Below, piece after piece: positions 1 through 6,213 of a stretch of DNA of 7,489 bases. Below the pieces are notes generated by a model, which saw only the letters and a program-made list of their open reading frames with translations, searched no databases and was not told the DNA's origin. Numbering within the stretch: position 1 is the first letter of the stretch; each line of letters opens with the position of its first letter. The position numbers and the translations under genes were made by a program. Origin of the DNA: an uncultured Emergencia sp. (lineage in GTDB: Bacteria; Bacillota; Clostridia; Peptostreptococcales; Anaerovoracaceae); NCBI GenBank assembly GCA_937997955.1, contig CALLDR010000195.1, forward strand, positions 1 to 7,489, in the 5' to 3' direction.

Positions 1-1
1 T

Positions 2-562
2 ATTTATCTTGATCAGGATATGGAAGCAGACGGTACAACTTATCTGGAAGCTGCTCTTAAAAAGGAAACCAAGGATTCAGAAAGTCATTGCGATAAGGGC
101 CGGATCTATTATTACATGGAAGATTATGACAATGCCAGACAGGAACTGACCCAGGCTGCAAACGACGGAGAAGAGGAAGCAGATCTTCTTCTGGGAATGG
201 TTTATCTGGCACAGAATGATATTTCCAATGCAAGGACCATGTTCCAGAATTATGTGGAAGCTTCTGTGGGAGATGGTGACACTAAAGATGGATACAGTCC
301 GGCCAAAGGCTACAATGGCCTTGCCTTGTGCGATATTGCAGAGGGTAATTATGATTCTGCACTGACGAATATATCCAGCGGGATCACAGTTTCAGATACA
401 GACGATCTGCAAAGCCTTCTGTTTAATGAAGTGATCGCCTATGAAAAGAAACTGGATTTTGCATCTGCCCTTGATAAGGCGCAGACTTATGTGGGTATGT
501 ATCCGGATGATGCAGATGGGCAGAAGGAAGTGGCTTTTCTGAAAACAAGGACAGGAGCATAG
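2..562 (+). CDS. Tetratricopeptide-repeat protein, 3' part (5' end outside window)
   Basis: The reading frame is open from the first full codon of the window, so the true start lies upstream; the ATG at 20 is probably internal. The visible 186 residues are acidic and almost wholly helical in character. They hold TPR-like helix pairs, such as KGRIYYYMEDYDNARQEL, LLLGMVYLAQNDISNARTMF, GLALCDIAEGNYDSALTNI and IAYEKKLDFASALDKA. Each has the TPR pattern of small residues at the turn and an aromatic near the end of helix A. TPR arrays are protein-protein docking scaffolds; no catalytic domain is visible. Any signal peptide or lipobox would lie outside the window. The stop codon TAG abuts the ATG of hflX, which indicates co-transcription and probably translational coupling. 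No partner or precise role can be assigned. The TPR call is firm and the function is unknown. Confidence 0.85.
   Translation: MYLDQDMEADGTTYLEAALKKETKDSESHCDKGRIYYYMEDYDNARQELTQAANDGEEEADLLLGMVYLAQNDISNARTMFQNYVEASVGDGDTKDGYSPAKGYNGLALCDIAEGNYDSALTNISSGITVSDTDDLQSLLFNEVIAYEKKLDFASALDKAQTYVGMYPDDADGQKEVAFLKTRTGA
553..557 (+). promoter_or_regulatory. Ribosome binding site of hflX
   Basis: AGGAG lies 5 nt before the ATG at 563, inside the last codons of the TPR gene. It fixes the hflX start at the codon directly after the upstream stop and fits translational coupling of the two genes. Confidence 0.8.
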
Positions 563-1795
563 ATGGAATATATAAATGAGATTGAAGAACGGGTGATCCT
601 GGTTGGTGTACAGGTAGGGGATGAGGATACACAGCAGTCCCTGGATGAACTGGAAGAGCTGGCAGATACAGCAGGAGCCATTACCGCCGGTAAGATCATC
701 CAGAGCCGTGAGGCTGTTCATCCGGGTACGTATATCGGAAAGGGAAAGATAGAAGAGGTACGTTCTCTGATGCTGGCTGTGGATGCCACAGGCATTATCT
801 GTGATGATGAGCTGTCACCGGCACAGATGAATAATCTGGAGCATGAACTGGAATGCAAGGTGATGGACAGGACGCTTCTGATCCTGGATATTTTTGCAAA
901 GCATGCAACCACAAGTGAAGGTAAGATCCAGGTAGAGCTGGCGCAACTGCGGTACAGAAGTGCCCGCCTGGTGGGGCTTCGCGCTTCCTTATCCAGACTG
1001 GGAGGCGGTATTGGCACAAGAGGCCCGGGAGAGAAAAAGCTGGAAACAGACCGTCGTCTGATCCGCAAAAGGATCACTGCCCTGAAAGAAGAACTTTCCC
1101 AGGTGGAACGCCACCGGGAACTTTTGCGTACAGGCAGAAGCCGGGGAAATCTGAAGACTGCGGCTATTGTAGGATATACAAATGCAGGAAAGTCTACCCT
1201 TCTGAATGCATTGACAGGATCCCAGGTACTTTCCCAGGATAAGCTTTTTGCCACACTGGATCCTACCACCAGGTCACTGACCCTGGAAGACGGGCAGCAG
1301 CTGCTTCTTACAGATACAGTGGGTTTTATCCGTAAGCTTCCCCACAATCTGGTGGAGGCCTTCAAAAGTACTTTGGAAGAAGCAAAGTATGCAGATTATA
1401 TTATTCATGTGGCAGATGTTTCCAATCCGCAGGTTGAGCTGCAAATGCATGTGGTTTATGATACCTTAAGGGAATTGGGGGCAGATGGCAAGAAGACCAT
1501 CACTGTTTTCAATAAACAGGATGTAGCCGGAGATGTGACGGTTCGCGATCTTCGGGCTGATTATACAGTTAAGACCTCTGCAAAGACAGGAGAAGGCCTG
1601 CAGGAACTGCAGGAACTGCTGGGAAAACTGATCTCAGAGGAACTGCTTTATGTAGAACGGGTATTTCCATATCAGGAAGCCGGGAAAATACAGCTGATCC
1701 GTGAGAACGGACAGCTTTTGTCAGAAGAATATACTGAAAATGGGATCCATGTGAAAGCCAGGGTCCCAAAAGAAATCTATCATAAAGTAATATAA
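563..1795 (+). CDS. hflX: GTPase HflX (ribosome-associated, Obg-HflX family)
   Basis: A complete 410-residue protein of normal family length. The N-terminal HflX domain (about 10-195) contains the GTYIGKGKIEE motif near 55-65 and the conserved glycine-rich GGIGTRGPGEKKLETDRR segment at 148-165, followed by a coiled-coil-like helix. The G domain has G1 GYTNAGKST (204-212), switch I FATLDPTTR (229-237), G3 DTVG (251-254), G4 NKQD (317-320) and G5 TSAKTG (338-343). A C-terminal domain runs from about 360 to the end. HflX family proteins bind the 50S subunit and 70S ribosomes, hydrolyse GTP (and ATP in some species) and split stalled or stress-inactivated ribosomes in the cytoplasm. All nucleotide-binding motifs are intact, so the protein should be active. 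It follows the TPR gene directly and ends at a hairpin terminator, so it is the last gene of its transcript. The start is supported by an AGGAG site. Confidence 0.97.
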   Translation: MEYINEIEERVILVGVQVGDEDTQQSLDELEELADTAGAITAGKIIQSREAVHPGTYIGKGKIEEVRSLMLAVDATGIICDDELSPAQMNNLEHELECKVMDRTLLILDIFAKHATTSEGKIQVELAQLRYRSARLVGLRASLSRLGGGIGTRGPGEKKLETDRRLIRKRITALKEELSQVERHRELLRTGRSRGNLKTAAIVGYTNAGKSTLLNALTGSQVLSQDKLFATLDPTTRSLTLEDGQQLLLTDTVGFIRKLPHNLVEAFKSTLEEAKYADYIIHVADVSNPQVELQMHVVYDTLRELGADGKKTITVFNKQDVAGDVTVRDLRADYTVKTSAKTGEGLQELQELLGKLISEELLYVERVFPYQEAGKIQLIRENGQLLSEEYTENGIHVKARVPKEIYHKVI

Positions 1796-1803
1796 CAAAG
1801 CAG

Positions 1804-1855
1804 AAGGCTCCCTAAATCCCTTAATTATTGAGGGACTTGGGGAGCCTTTTATTAT
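1804..1855 (+). terminator. Hairpin terminator between convergent hflX and acyl-CoA synthetase genes
   Basis: Two 18-nt arms (1804-1821 and 1831-1848) pair over their whole length except for one A/C mismatch and one U-G wobble. They enclose a 9-nt AT-rich loop and are followed by TTATTAT. This is a strong intrinsic terminator for hflX, 8 nt after its stop. Read on the minus strand it directly follows the synthetase stop codon (1852-1854) and has a weaker T-containing tail, so it probably serves both genes. Confidence 0.9.
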
Positions 1856-3486
1856 CCCTGACTCTGGGTAGCCACCAGATGGGCGGCACCATAAATCTCA
1901 CGAAGCTTCGGCTTCTCGATCTTGCCGGTAGGATTCCGTGGAACATCTGCAAAGATGATCTTCCTAGGACGTTTGTATCTTGGAAGCTTTCGGCAGAACA
2001 GGTTAATATCCTCTTCTGTGCAGGTACTGTCTGGCTTTAACTGGATAATGGCAGCTGCGATCTCTCCAAGACGCTTATCCGGAAGACCGATCACTGCAAC
2101 ATCCAGGATCTCAGGATTTGTGCGGAGGAAATCTTCGATCTGTACAGGATACAGATTCTCACCGCCGCTGATGATCACATCTTTCTTACGGTCTACCAGA
2201 TAGATAAAGCCGTCTTCATCCTCCATAGCCATGTCTCCGGTATATAACCAGTCTCCGTGAAGCACCTCTGCAGTAGCTTTAGGATCCTTGTAATAGCACT
2301 CCATAACGCCAGGTCCTTTGACAGCAAGCTCACCGGTCTCACCCTGAGCGACTGTATTGCCCTGTGTATCAATGATCTTTGCCTCCCATCCATAGCCTGG
2401 CACACCGATGGCGCCAACTTTGTGGATATTTTCAACACCAAGGTGGACACAACCTGGTCCGATGGATTCACTAAGTCCGTAATTGGTGTCATATTGATGA
2501 TGAGGAAAGTATTCCTTCCAGTGCTTGATCAGGCTTGGCGGAACCGGCTGGGCACCAATGTGCATCAGTCTCCACTGAGACAGCTGGTAATCTTCAAGTT
2601 TTAATTCTCCACGGTCAAGGGCAAGAAGAAGATCCTGTGCCCAGGGAACCAGAAGCCATACGATGGTACATTTTTCTTCGGAAACCGCCTGCAGGATAAA
2701 TTCAGGATTAGCACCCTTTAAAAGCACAGCCTTGCTGCCGGAAAGCAGACTGCCGAACCAGTGCATCTTGGCTCCTGTATGGTACAGGGGAGGAATGCAG
2801 AGGAACACATCCTGGTGTGTCTGGCCATGATGGTGCTGTTCTGTCTGGGCGGCATGCAAAAGAGCACGGTGTCTGTGCAGGATAGCTTTTGGAAATCCGG
2901 TAGTACCGGAAGAAAAATAAATGGCAGCGTAATCGTCATCTGAAATAGCAATCTTGGGCGACTGGCTGGAACAGTTGGCAGTATGGGAAATATAATCCTC
3001 AGCAAAACCAGGACAGCTATCACCCACATAGTACAAAAGCCTGTGTTTCCCGATTTCATCGGCTACTTCCTCTACACGGCCGATAAATTCCGGACCGAAT
3101 ACCAGGATGTCCACATCAGCCAGATCCAGGCAATACTGGATCTCATCAGCAGAATAACGGTAATTCAGGGGAACAGCCAGTGCACCTGTTTTCAGGATAC
3201 CAAAATAGATAGGAAGCCACTCCAGGCCATTCATCAGAAGGATGGCAACTTTATCTCCTTTCTGGACACCACGTTCCAGAAGCAGGTTGGCAAAGCGGTT
3301 GGCTTTTTCGTTGAAGATATTCCATGTAATCTCACGCCTGTAATAGGGGGCACGTTCCGGCTCGATCAGTTCAAATTCTTTCCATGTGACCCGCCGGGTC
3401 TCCGGCAGTTCCGGGTTGATCTCCACAAGACAGACTTCATCTCCGTACAGACGGCAATTCTTTTCCAGAAGCTCAGTAATAGGCAT
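1852..3486 (-). CDS. Class I adenylate-forming acyl-CoA synthetase (AMP-binding ligase)
   Basis: A complete 544-residue protein with the full set of ANL-superfamily motifs. These are the phosphate-binding loop SSGTTGFPK (192-200), YGLSES (336-341, the aromatic-G-x-S/T-E motif), YTGD (415-418), the hinge DRKKD (432-436), GGEN (441-444) and PTGK (519-522) with the catalytic lysine at 522. The family activates a carboxylic acid with ATP to an acyl-AMP and transfers the acyl group to CoA. The acid cannot be read from the motifs; medium- or long-chain fatty acids or an aromatic or bile acid are all possible. The protein is soluble, with no signal peptide. Two segments are odd: an extra stretch of about 25 residues at 30-53 before the usual ITWxxFNEKANR motif, and a histidine-rich segment at 204-224. 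It is monocistronic, convergent to hflX, with its own promoter and an AAAGGAG site. The C-terminal 12 residues look like a non-conserved tail. Confidence 0.93.
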   Translation of the reverse strand: MPITELLEKNCRLYGDEVCLVEINPELPETRRVTWKEFELIEPERAPYYRREITWNIFNEKANRFANLLLERGVQKGDKVAILLMNGLEWLPIYFGILKTGALAVPLNYRYSADEIQYCLDLADVDILVFGPEFIGRVEEVADEIGKHRLLYYVGDSCPGFAEDYISHTANCSSQSPKIAISDDDYAAIYFSSGTTGFPKAILHRHRALLHAAQTEQHHHGQTHQDVFLCIPPLYHTGAKMHWFGSLLSGSKAVLLKGANPEFILQAVSEEKCTIVWLLVPWAQDLLLALDRGELKLEDYQLSQWRLMHIGAQPVPPSLIKHWKEYFPHHQYDTNYGLSESIGPGCVHLGVENIHKVGAIGVPGYGWEAKIIDTQGNTVAQGETGELAVKGPGVMECYYKDPKATAEVLHGDWLYTGDMAMEDEDGFIYLVDRKKDVIISGGENLYPVQIEDFLRTNPEILDVAVIGLPDKRLGEIAAAIIQLKPDSTCTEEDINLFCRKLPRYKRPRKIIFADVPRNPTGKIEKPKLREIYGAAHLVATQSQG

Positions 3487-3495
3487 TTCAAATAA

Positions 3496-3502
3496 CTCCT
3501 TT
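3496..3502 (-). promoter_or_regulatory. Ribosome binding site of the acyl-CoA synthetase
   Basis: On the minus strand, AAAGGAG lies 9 nt before the ATG at 3486. It supports this start and a Shine-Dalgarno-using (Bacillota-like) host. Confidence 0.8.
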
Positions 3503-3530
3503 TTGTTTAAAACATTTTATAAAATATTCG

Positions 3531-3543
3531 CGCGTTAAAGCGT
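3531..3543. promoter_or_regulatory. Operator-like site downstream of the synthetase promoter
   Basis: CGCGTTAAAGCGT contains a near-palindrome: the first 12 bases match their reverse complement at 10 of 12 positions. It lies at about +10 to +22 of the predicted synthetase transcript, a typical place for a repressor roadblock. A related sequence, CGAGTAAAAGCGT (11 of 13 identical), occurs at 3701-3713 in the same position relative to the divergent promoter. The cognate regulator is not in the window, so this is an inference. Confidence 0.4.
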
Positions 3544-3558
3544 CGGTTCATTGAAGTA

Positions 3559-3587
3559 ATCATATCCGATTTATCACAAAATGTCAA
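3559..3587 (-). promoter_or_regulatory. Sigma-A promoter of the acyl-CoA synthetase
   Basis: On the minus strand, TTGACA (3587-3582) and TATGAT (3564-3559) are separated by exactly 17 nt. The predicted start is the A near 3552, giving a 5' leader of about 66 nt. The -35 is a perfect consensus and the -10 differs by one base, which fits sigma-A of Bacillota and not the -7/-33 promoters of Bacteroidota. Confidence 0.85.
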
Positions 3588-3651
3588 CAAAAGAATCGGC
3601 AGGATCATGGATTCAACAAGATAAAATGCACAAAAAAGTGAAGAAAAACAG

Positions 3652-3681
3652 TTGACGGAACCAGGAGATCAATGGTATACT
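3652..3681 (+). promoter_or_regulatory. Orphan rightward sigma-A promoter with extended -10
   Basis: TTGACG (3652-3657) and TATACT (3676-3681) are separated by 18 nt, with TG at 3673-3674 forming an extended -10. The predicted start is the A near 3688. It diverges from the synthetase promoter, but no Bacillota-like gene follows. The next features are the putative join and a terminator, so the gene it served appears to be missing. Confidence 0.75.
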
Positions 3682-3695
3682 GTTTCTACTTGAAA

Positions 3696-3726
3696 TTTAA
3701 CGAGTAAAAGCGTAACACTTTAACGC
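3696..3726. promoter_or_regulatory. Operator-like cluster downstream of the orphan promoter
   Basis: TTTAACG occurs at 3696-3702 and again at 3719-3725, and in reverse complement at 3533-3539 beside the other promoter. Between the two copies, 3701-3713 matches 3531-3543 at 11 of 13 bases. The 17 nt at 3710-3726 have inverted ends (GCGT and ACGC). The cluster starts about 8 nt after the predicted start site. Repressor binding is inferred; no protein is identified. Confidence 0.4.
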
Positions 3727-3750
3727 AACAAAGCAAAATGAAATAACAAA
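3727..3750. other. Probable join between Bacillota-like and Bacteroidota-like DNA
   Basis: Left of here are Shine-Dalgarno sites, sigma-A promoters, hflX and the operator-like repeats. Right of here are a Bacteroidota-style terminator and genes. The exact base is not visible; anywhere from about 3690 to 3750 is possible. The segment is A-rich with no coding potential, no target-site duplication and no insertion-sequence end that I can see. Confidence 0.6.
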
Positions 3751-3809
3751 AGTTCAATAAAAAATGTAACTTTTGGAAATAATCAAAAGTTGCATTTTTT
3801 TATTGAACT
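3751..3809 (-). terminator. Bidirectional hairpin terminator of the lipoprotein operon
   Basis: A long near-perfect inverted repeat has arms 3751-3775 and 3784-3809 around an 8-nt loop. The stem core GCAACTTTTG / CAAAAGTTAC is flanked by an A-tract on one side and a T-tract on the other, so it can terminate from both directions. On the minus strand it starts at the stop codon of the lipoprotein gene (TGA, 3811-3809), so the end of the gene forms the base of the stem. Confidence 0.88.
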
Positions 3810-5245
3810 CACGGTTTAACGACTAAGTTCTTCAGTTCCCAGGTGCCGGCCGACTGTGTTGTGCTTTTGTACTGGAAGGCGATTCTTACGTCTTTCTTGC
3901 CTGCGTAGGCGCTGAGGTCAACGGTTGAGTTGACGGAAGTCCAGTCCTTGTTCGACGGCCATTTGCTGGGCGTAAGAACCTCCCATGTGGCTGTCGAGGG
4001 CTTGCCGCTCTTGTAGTTCGTTGAAATCTTGATGAAGATTTCATCTTTCATGGACTTGAAGAAGTTTGCAGCTTGCTCAACAGACAGCGTGACGGTTGTC
4101 TTGCCGCTCAGGTCGAGGGCGGGTGAGATGAGCCAGCTTTCCGTTTCGTATTTCTTGTCCTGGAAAAAGGCACTGGCCTTCACTTGGTGGTATTTCTTGT
4201 CCACAAACCATACGGCTTTAAGGCCTTGCGGTAGGTCTTTCTCGTTGGCAATGGTAAAGGAGCCTATGCTCTCGGCGAACGTTTCGTTCAGGATGTCGGT
4301 GGTTGGCGTTCCTGGCTGGCTGGGTTTTGTTCCGAAACTCTTGGTGCCGACCATGGCATACGACACGTTTTTAAGTCCTGTGATGCCAAAGTACTTCTCG
4401 ATGTCTCCATAGAGCGTTATCTCTTTCTTGTACAAGTCCTTGTTTTTCTTCAGGTTCAGTCCAGTCCTGATATTGCCGCTTGGCAGTTGTATAGGCATGC
4501 AGTTGGCGATGTTTGTCTCATCGGCCTTGTCGGCAATAAGGAGGTTGGTCTCCGTTTCGCAGCCCTCTACGGTGAACTTGGCCTCGTTTCTGTCCTTTCC
4601 GGGAATGAATCCCACGATGTATCCCTTGACGAAAACCTTGGCAACCTTTTCCTTTTTCATCGCTGATGCTACGTTGAAGGGTGATGCCTCTGTGCCGTCA
4701 CCAGTTGGGTCAACGCTTGTTCCCGGCTCCTGTGGCTGTGAGCTTTCGCTCGTCTTGCCATTAACTGAGTAGAGATAGCTCTTGTTGGTAACGGTTTCTG
4801 GCGTGTTCCCCATGTAGTTGGTGAACTGTCCGCAAACCACAACTTCGTCACCCACCTTGATATTCTCCGAGGTGAACTTCTTATTTCCCAATCCTAAGCT
4901 GCGGAAGATGTAGAGCTGTCCTTTAGTTGTGCCATCGTCAGATATATAATAGGTGGCATTGCCGAAATTGGATGTGTTGATTTCCTTGATGGAGACAATC
5001 TTGCCCTTGACGTATACCTCGGCCGAGTTGGCACCGGTCTCGAGGCCTTTGATCATCTTGATGGCACCGGCCACGTTGTATGGATCTTCCAGTGTTCCTG
5101 TTCCCTTGGGGTCGGTTGGGGCGACAATCTCGCCGCCGCCATTGTCCTTGGGGTATTCGTAGGGTGCGGGAACGTCCTCACAGCTGGAAAGGCTTAGTGC
5201 CGCAATGGCCAGCGAAAGGAATGAATAAAATAGCTTTTTCATCAT
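3809..5245 (-). CDS. Surface lipoprotein with two OB-fold (DUF6359-like) modules and a choice-of-anchor J domain
   Basis: A complete 478-residue protein. A lipoprotein signal peptide ends at LSSC with lipidated Cys22, and the next residues, ED, are acidic as in Bacteroidota surface-export signals. Two homologous beta modules follow (about 45-162 and 179-302). Each begins G-x-GT-x(4)-P-[YF]-NVA and continues into a VKG-x-IV strand, as in OB-fold/DUF6359 domains. A Gln/Pro/Thr-rich linker (304-315) leads to a jelly-roll domain (316-478) with LNETF, WLISPALDLSG, DEIFIKIS, DLSAYAG and the closing WELKNLVV, which fits choice-of-anchor J / DUF5017-like domains. These domains usually bind ligands or carbohydrates; no catalytic residues are evident. 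There is no type IX secretion tail. It is the last gene of the receptor operon, 95 bp after the previous stop. ATG at 5245 or the adjacent in-frame ATG at 5242 could start it; the leader is A-rich without a Shine-Dalgarno site. The lipoprotein call is firm and the ligand is unknown. Confidence 0.85.
   Translation of the reverse strand: MMKKLFYSFLSLAIAALSLSSCEDVPAPYEYPKDNGGGEIVAPTDPKGTGTLEDPYNVAGAIKMIKGLETGANSAEVYVKGKIVSIKEINTSNFGNATYYISDDGTTKGQLYIFRSLGLGNKKFTSENIKVGDEVVVCGQFTNYMGNTPETVTNKSYLYSVNGKTSESSQPQEPGTSVDPTGDGTEASPFNVASAMKKEKVAKVFVKGYIVGFIPGKDRNEAKFTVEGCETETNLLIADKADETNIANCMPIQLPSGNIRTGLNLKKNKDLYKKEITLYGDIEKYFGITGLKNVSYAMVGTKSFGTKPSQPGTPTTDILNETFAESIGSFTIANEKDLPQGLKAVWFVDKKYHQVKASAFFQDKKYETESWLISPALDLSGKTTVTLSVEQAANFFKSMKDEIFIKISTNYKSGKPSTATWEVLTPSKWPSNKDWTSVNSTVDLSAYAGKKDVRIAFQYKSTTQSAGTWELKNLVVKP
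4340..5113 (-). repeat. Internal tandem duplication of the OB-like module
   Basis: Residues 45-162 (5113-4760) and 179-302 (4711-4340) of the lipoprotein share their opening, DPYNVAGAIK versus SPFNVASAMK, followed by VYVKGKIVSI versus VFVKGYIVGF. The similarity is clear in protein but not striking in DNA, so the duplication is old. The second copy has a shorter stretch before the VKG strand. Confidence 0.7.
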
Positions 5246-5340
5246 TATTTCTTTTATTGATAGTTGTTCTTTTGGGGTTTGGTTCTTGGCTTTCAGTCAA
5301 GAGTGCCATTAGTTTCCGAATCTCCGACAGTAGGCTTAGC

Positions 5341-6198
5341 CTATTTGGTCGGCTTGATGTCATTGGCCGAGCGCAGTAGGATTTGCCAGGTGTCACGGAA
5401 CCTGGTGAAGATGCCTGTGATGTCTACGGTGCCTGTTGGCATGGGCTGGTTGGCAAAGTCGGCGTAGGTGCTGGTGCGAACTACCATTTTATTGCTGCTG
5501 ATACCTGCCAGAGTGCGGTTCACCGCATTGGCTATCAGAGCGGCACTCTTGTCATTGGGTGCGAAGACGGCCTTGCCGTCAGCCTCTTTCAGCCTGACGT
5601 TTTTCAGGGTCATGAGCTTTCCACAGTGCTCTGCCATGTATTGCCCATCGCTCATCTTGCTGACATCGAACACCGTAGGCTCTATCTTGCCTGGTTGAAC
5701 AGAGCCTATGAGCTTGTAATGGCGTTCCCAAACATAGCGGTTTAGGCGACCTACCTGCAGTTGTCCTGTCTTCTTGTCGGTGTACGCGCCGCCTATTTGT
5801 CCCTGGTTGCGATTGCCACCTATCTTCAATCCCTTCAGTGAGATGAGCACTTCCTGGCCCACAGGCAGGTAACCGTACAGGGCACCTTGTGCCACTGAGA
5901 TGATAATAGCCCCTGTCTCATCCTGCAAAGCAAACTGGTTGTAGAGGTTTCCTTCGATGTCGTTGCCTGTCACCCAACCTTTGATTTGCACGTCTTCGGT
6001 TATCTCTTCCATGCCGTTCGAGGCAATTGTTCCGTTGTACTTGGCTTTCAATTGTTTGATGCTGAGTACGTTGGTCTCCGTGAGTTCCTTGTTTCCGTAG
6101 GGCGGTTCATTTAGGTTGGGGGCGTCATAGTCGTCACCCATGCACGAAGCCAAGAGGGTGCAAGCCAGCACCATGATGATATGTTTGAGCTCTTTCAT
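5341..6198 (-). CDS. DUF5689-type OB-fold lipoprotein
   Basis: A complete 285-residue protein. The signal peptide ends at LLASC with Cys19 as the lipidated residue; MGDDYD follows, an acidic stretch that in Bacteroidota favours export to the cell surface. The first beta module (about 68-126) carries VQIKGWVTGND and FALQDETGAIIISV, the strand pattern of OB-fold/DUF5689 domains. A second OB-like half (about 190-283) runs from GKLMTLKNVRL to VDITGIFTRFRDTWQILLRSANDI. No active-site residues of a known enzyme are seen. Family members sit beside TonB-dependent receptors in Bacteroidota operons, which is the case here: the receptor gene ends 15 bp upstream. The likely role is a surface accessory lipoprotein that presents a ligand to the receptor. 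The start ATG follows an A-rich spacer with no Shine-Dalgarno site. Domain family and location are well supported; the ligand is unknown. Confidence 0.85.
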   Translation of the reverse strand: MKELKHIIMVLACTLLASCMGDDYDAPNLNEPPYGNKELTETNVLSIKQLKAKYNGTIASNGMEEITEDVQIKGWVTGNDIEGNLYNQFALQDETGAIIISVAQGALYGYLPVGQEVLISLKGLKIGGNRNQGQIGGAYTDKKTGQLQVGRLNRYVWERHYKLIGSVQPGKIEPTVFDVSKMSDGQYMAEHCGKLMTLKNVRLKEADGKAVFAPNDKSAALIANAVNRTLAGISSNKMVVRTSTYADFANQPMPTGTVDITGIFTRFRDTWQILLRSANDIKPTK

Positions 6199-6213
6199 GT
6201 CTTTGTCGTTATG

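Noticed and set aside
718..1365. Open frame of 215 codons antisense to hflX
   Set aside because: It lies wholly opposite a gene with all family motifs. Its translation is Arg/Ser-rich with no recognisable domain, and it has no ribosome binding site.
2257..2604. Plus-strand open frame of 115 codons inside the synthetase
   Set aside because: The real synthetase reading frame covers this region with conserved motifs on the other strand, so it is a shadow.
2983..3495. Open frame of 170 codons on the plus strand opposite the synthetase start
   Set aside because: It is the mirror of a well-supported coding sequence. It has no promoter or ribosome binding site and its product matches no family I know.
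3530..3750. Insertion-sequence ends or integration site at the join
   Set aside because: The short repeats here sit symmetrically after the two promoters and fit operators better. There is no transposase, long terminal inverted repeat or target duplication.
4029..4412. Plus-strand open frame of 127 codons inside the OB/jelly-roll lipoprotein
   Set aside because: It is antisense to coding sequence with clear domain patterns and has no translation signal.
5246..5340. Possible promoter or small gene in the 95-bp gap between the two lipoprotein genes
   Set aside because: I see no convincing Bacteroidota -7/-33 pair, hairpin or start with coding character; it looks like an ordinary operon spacer.
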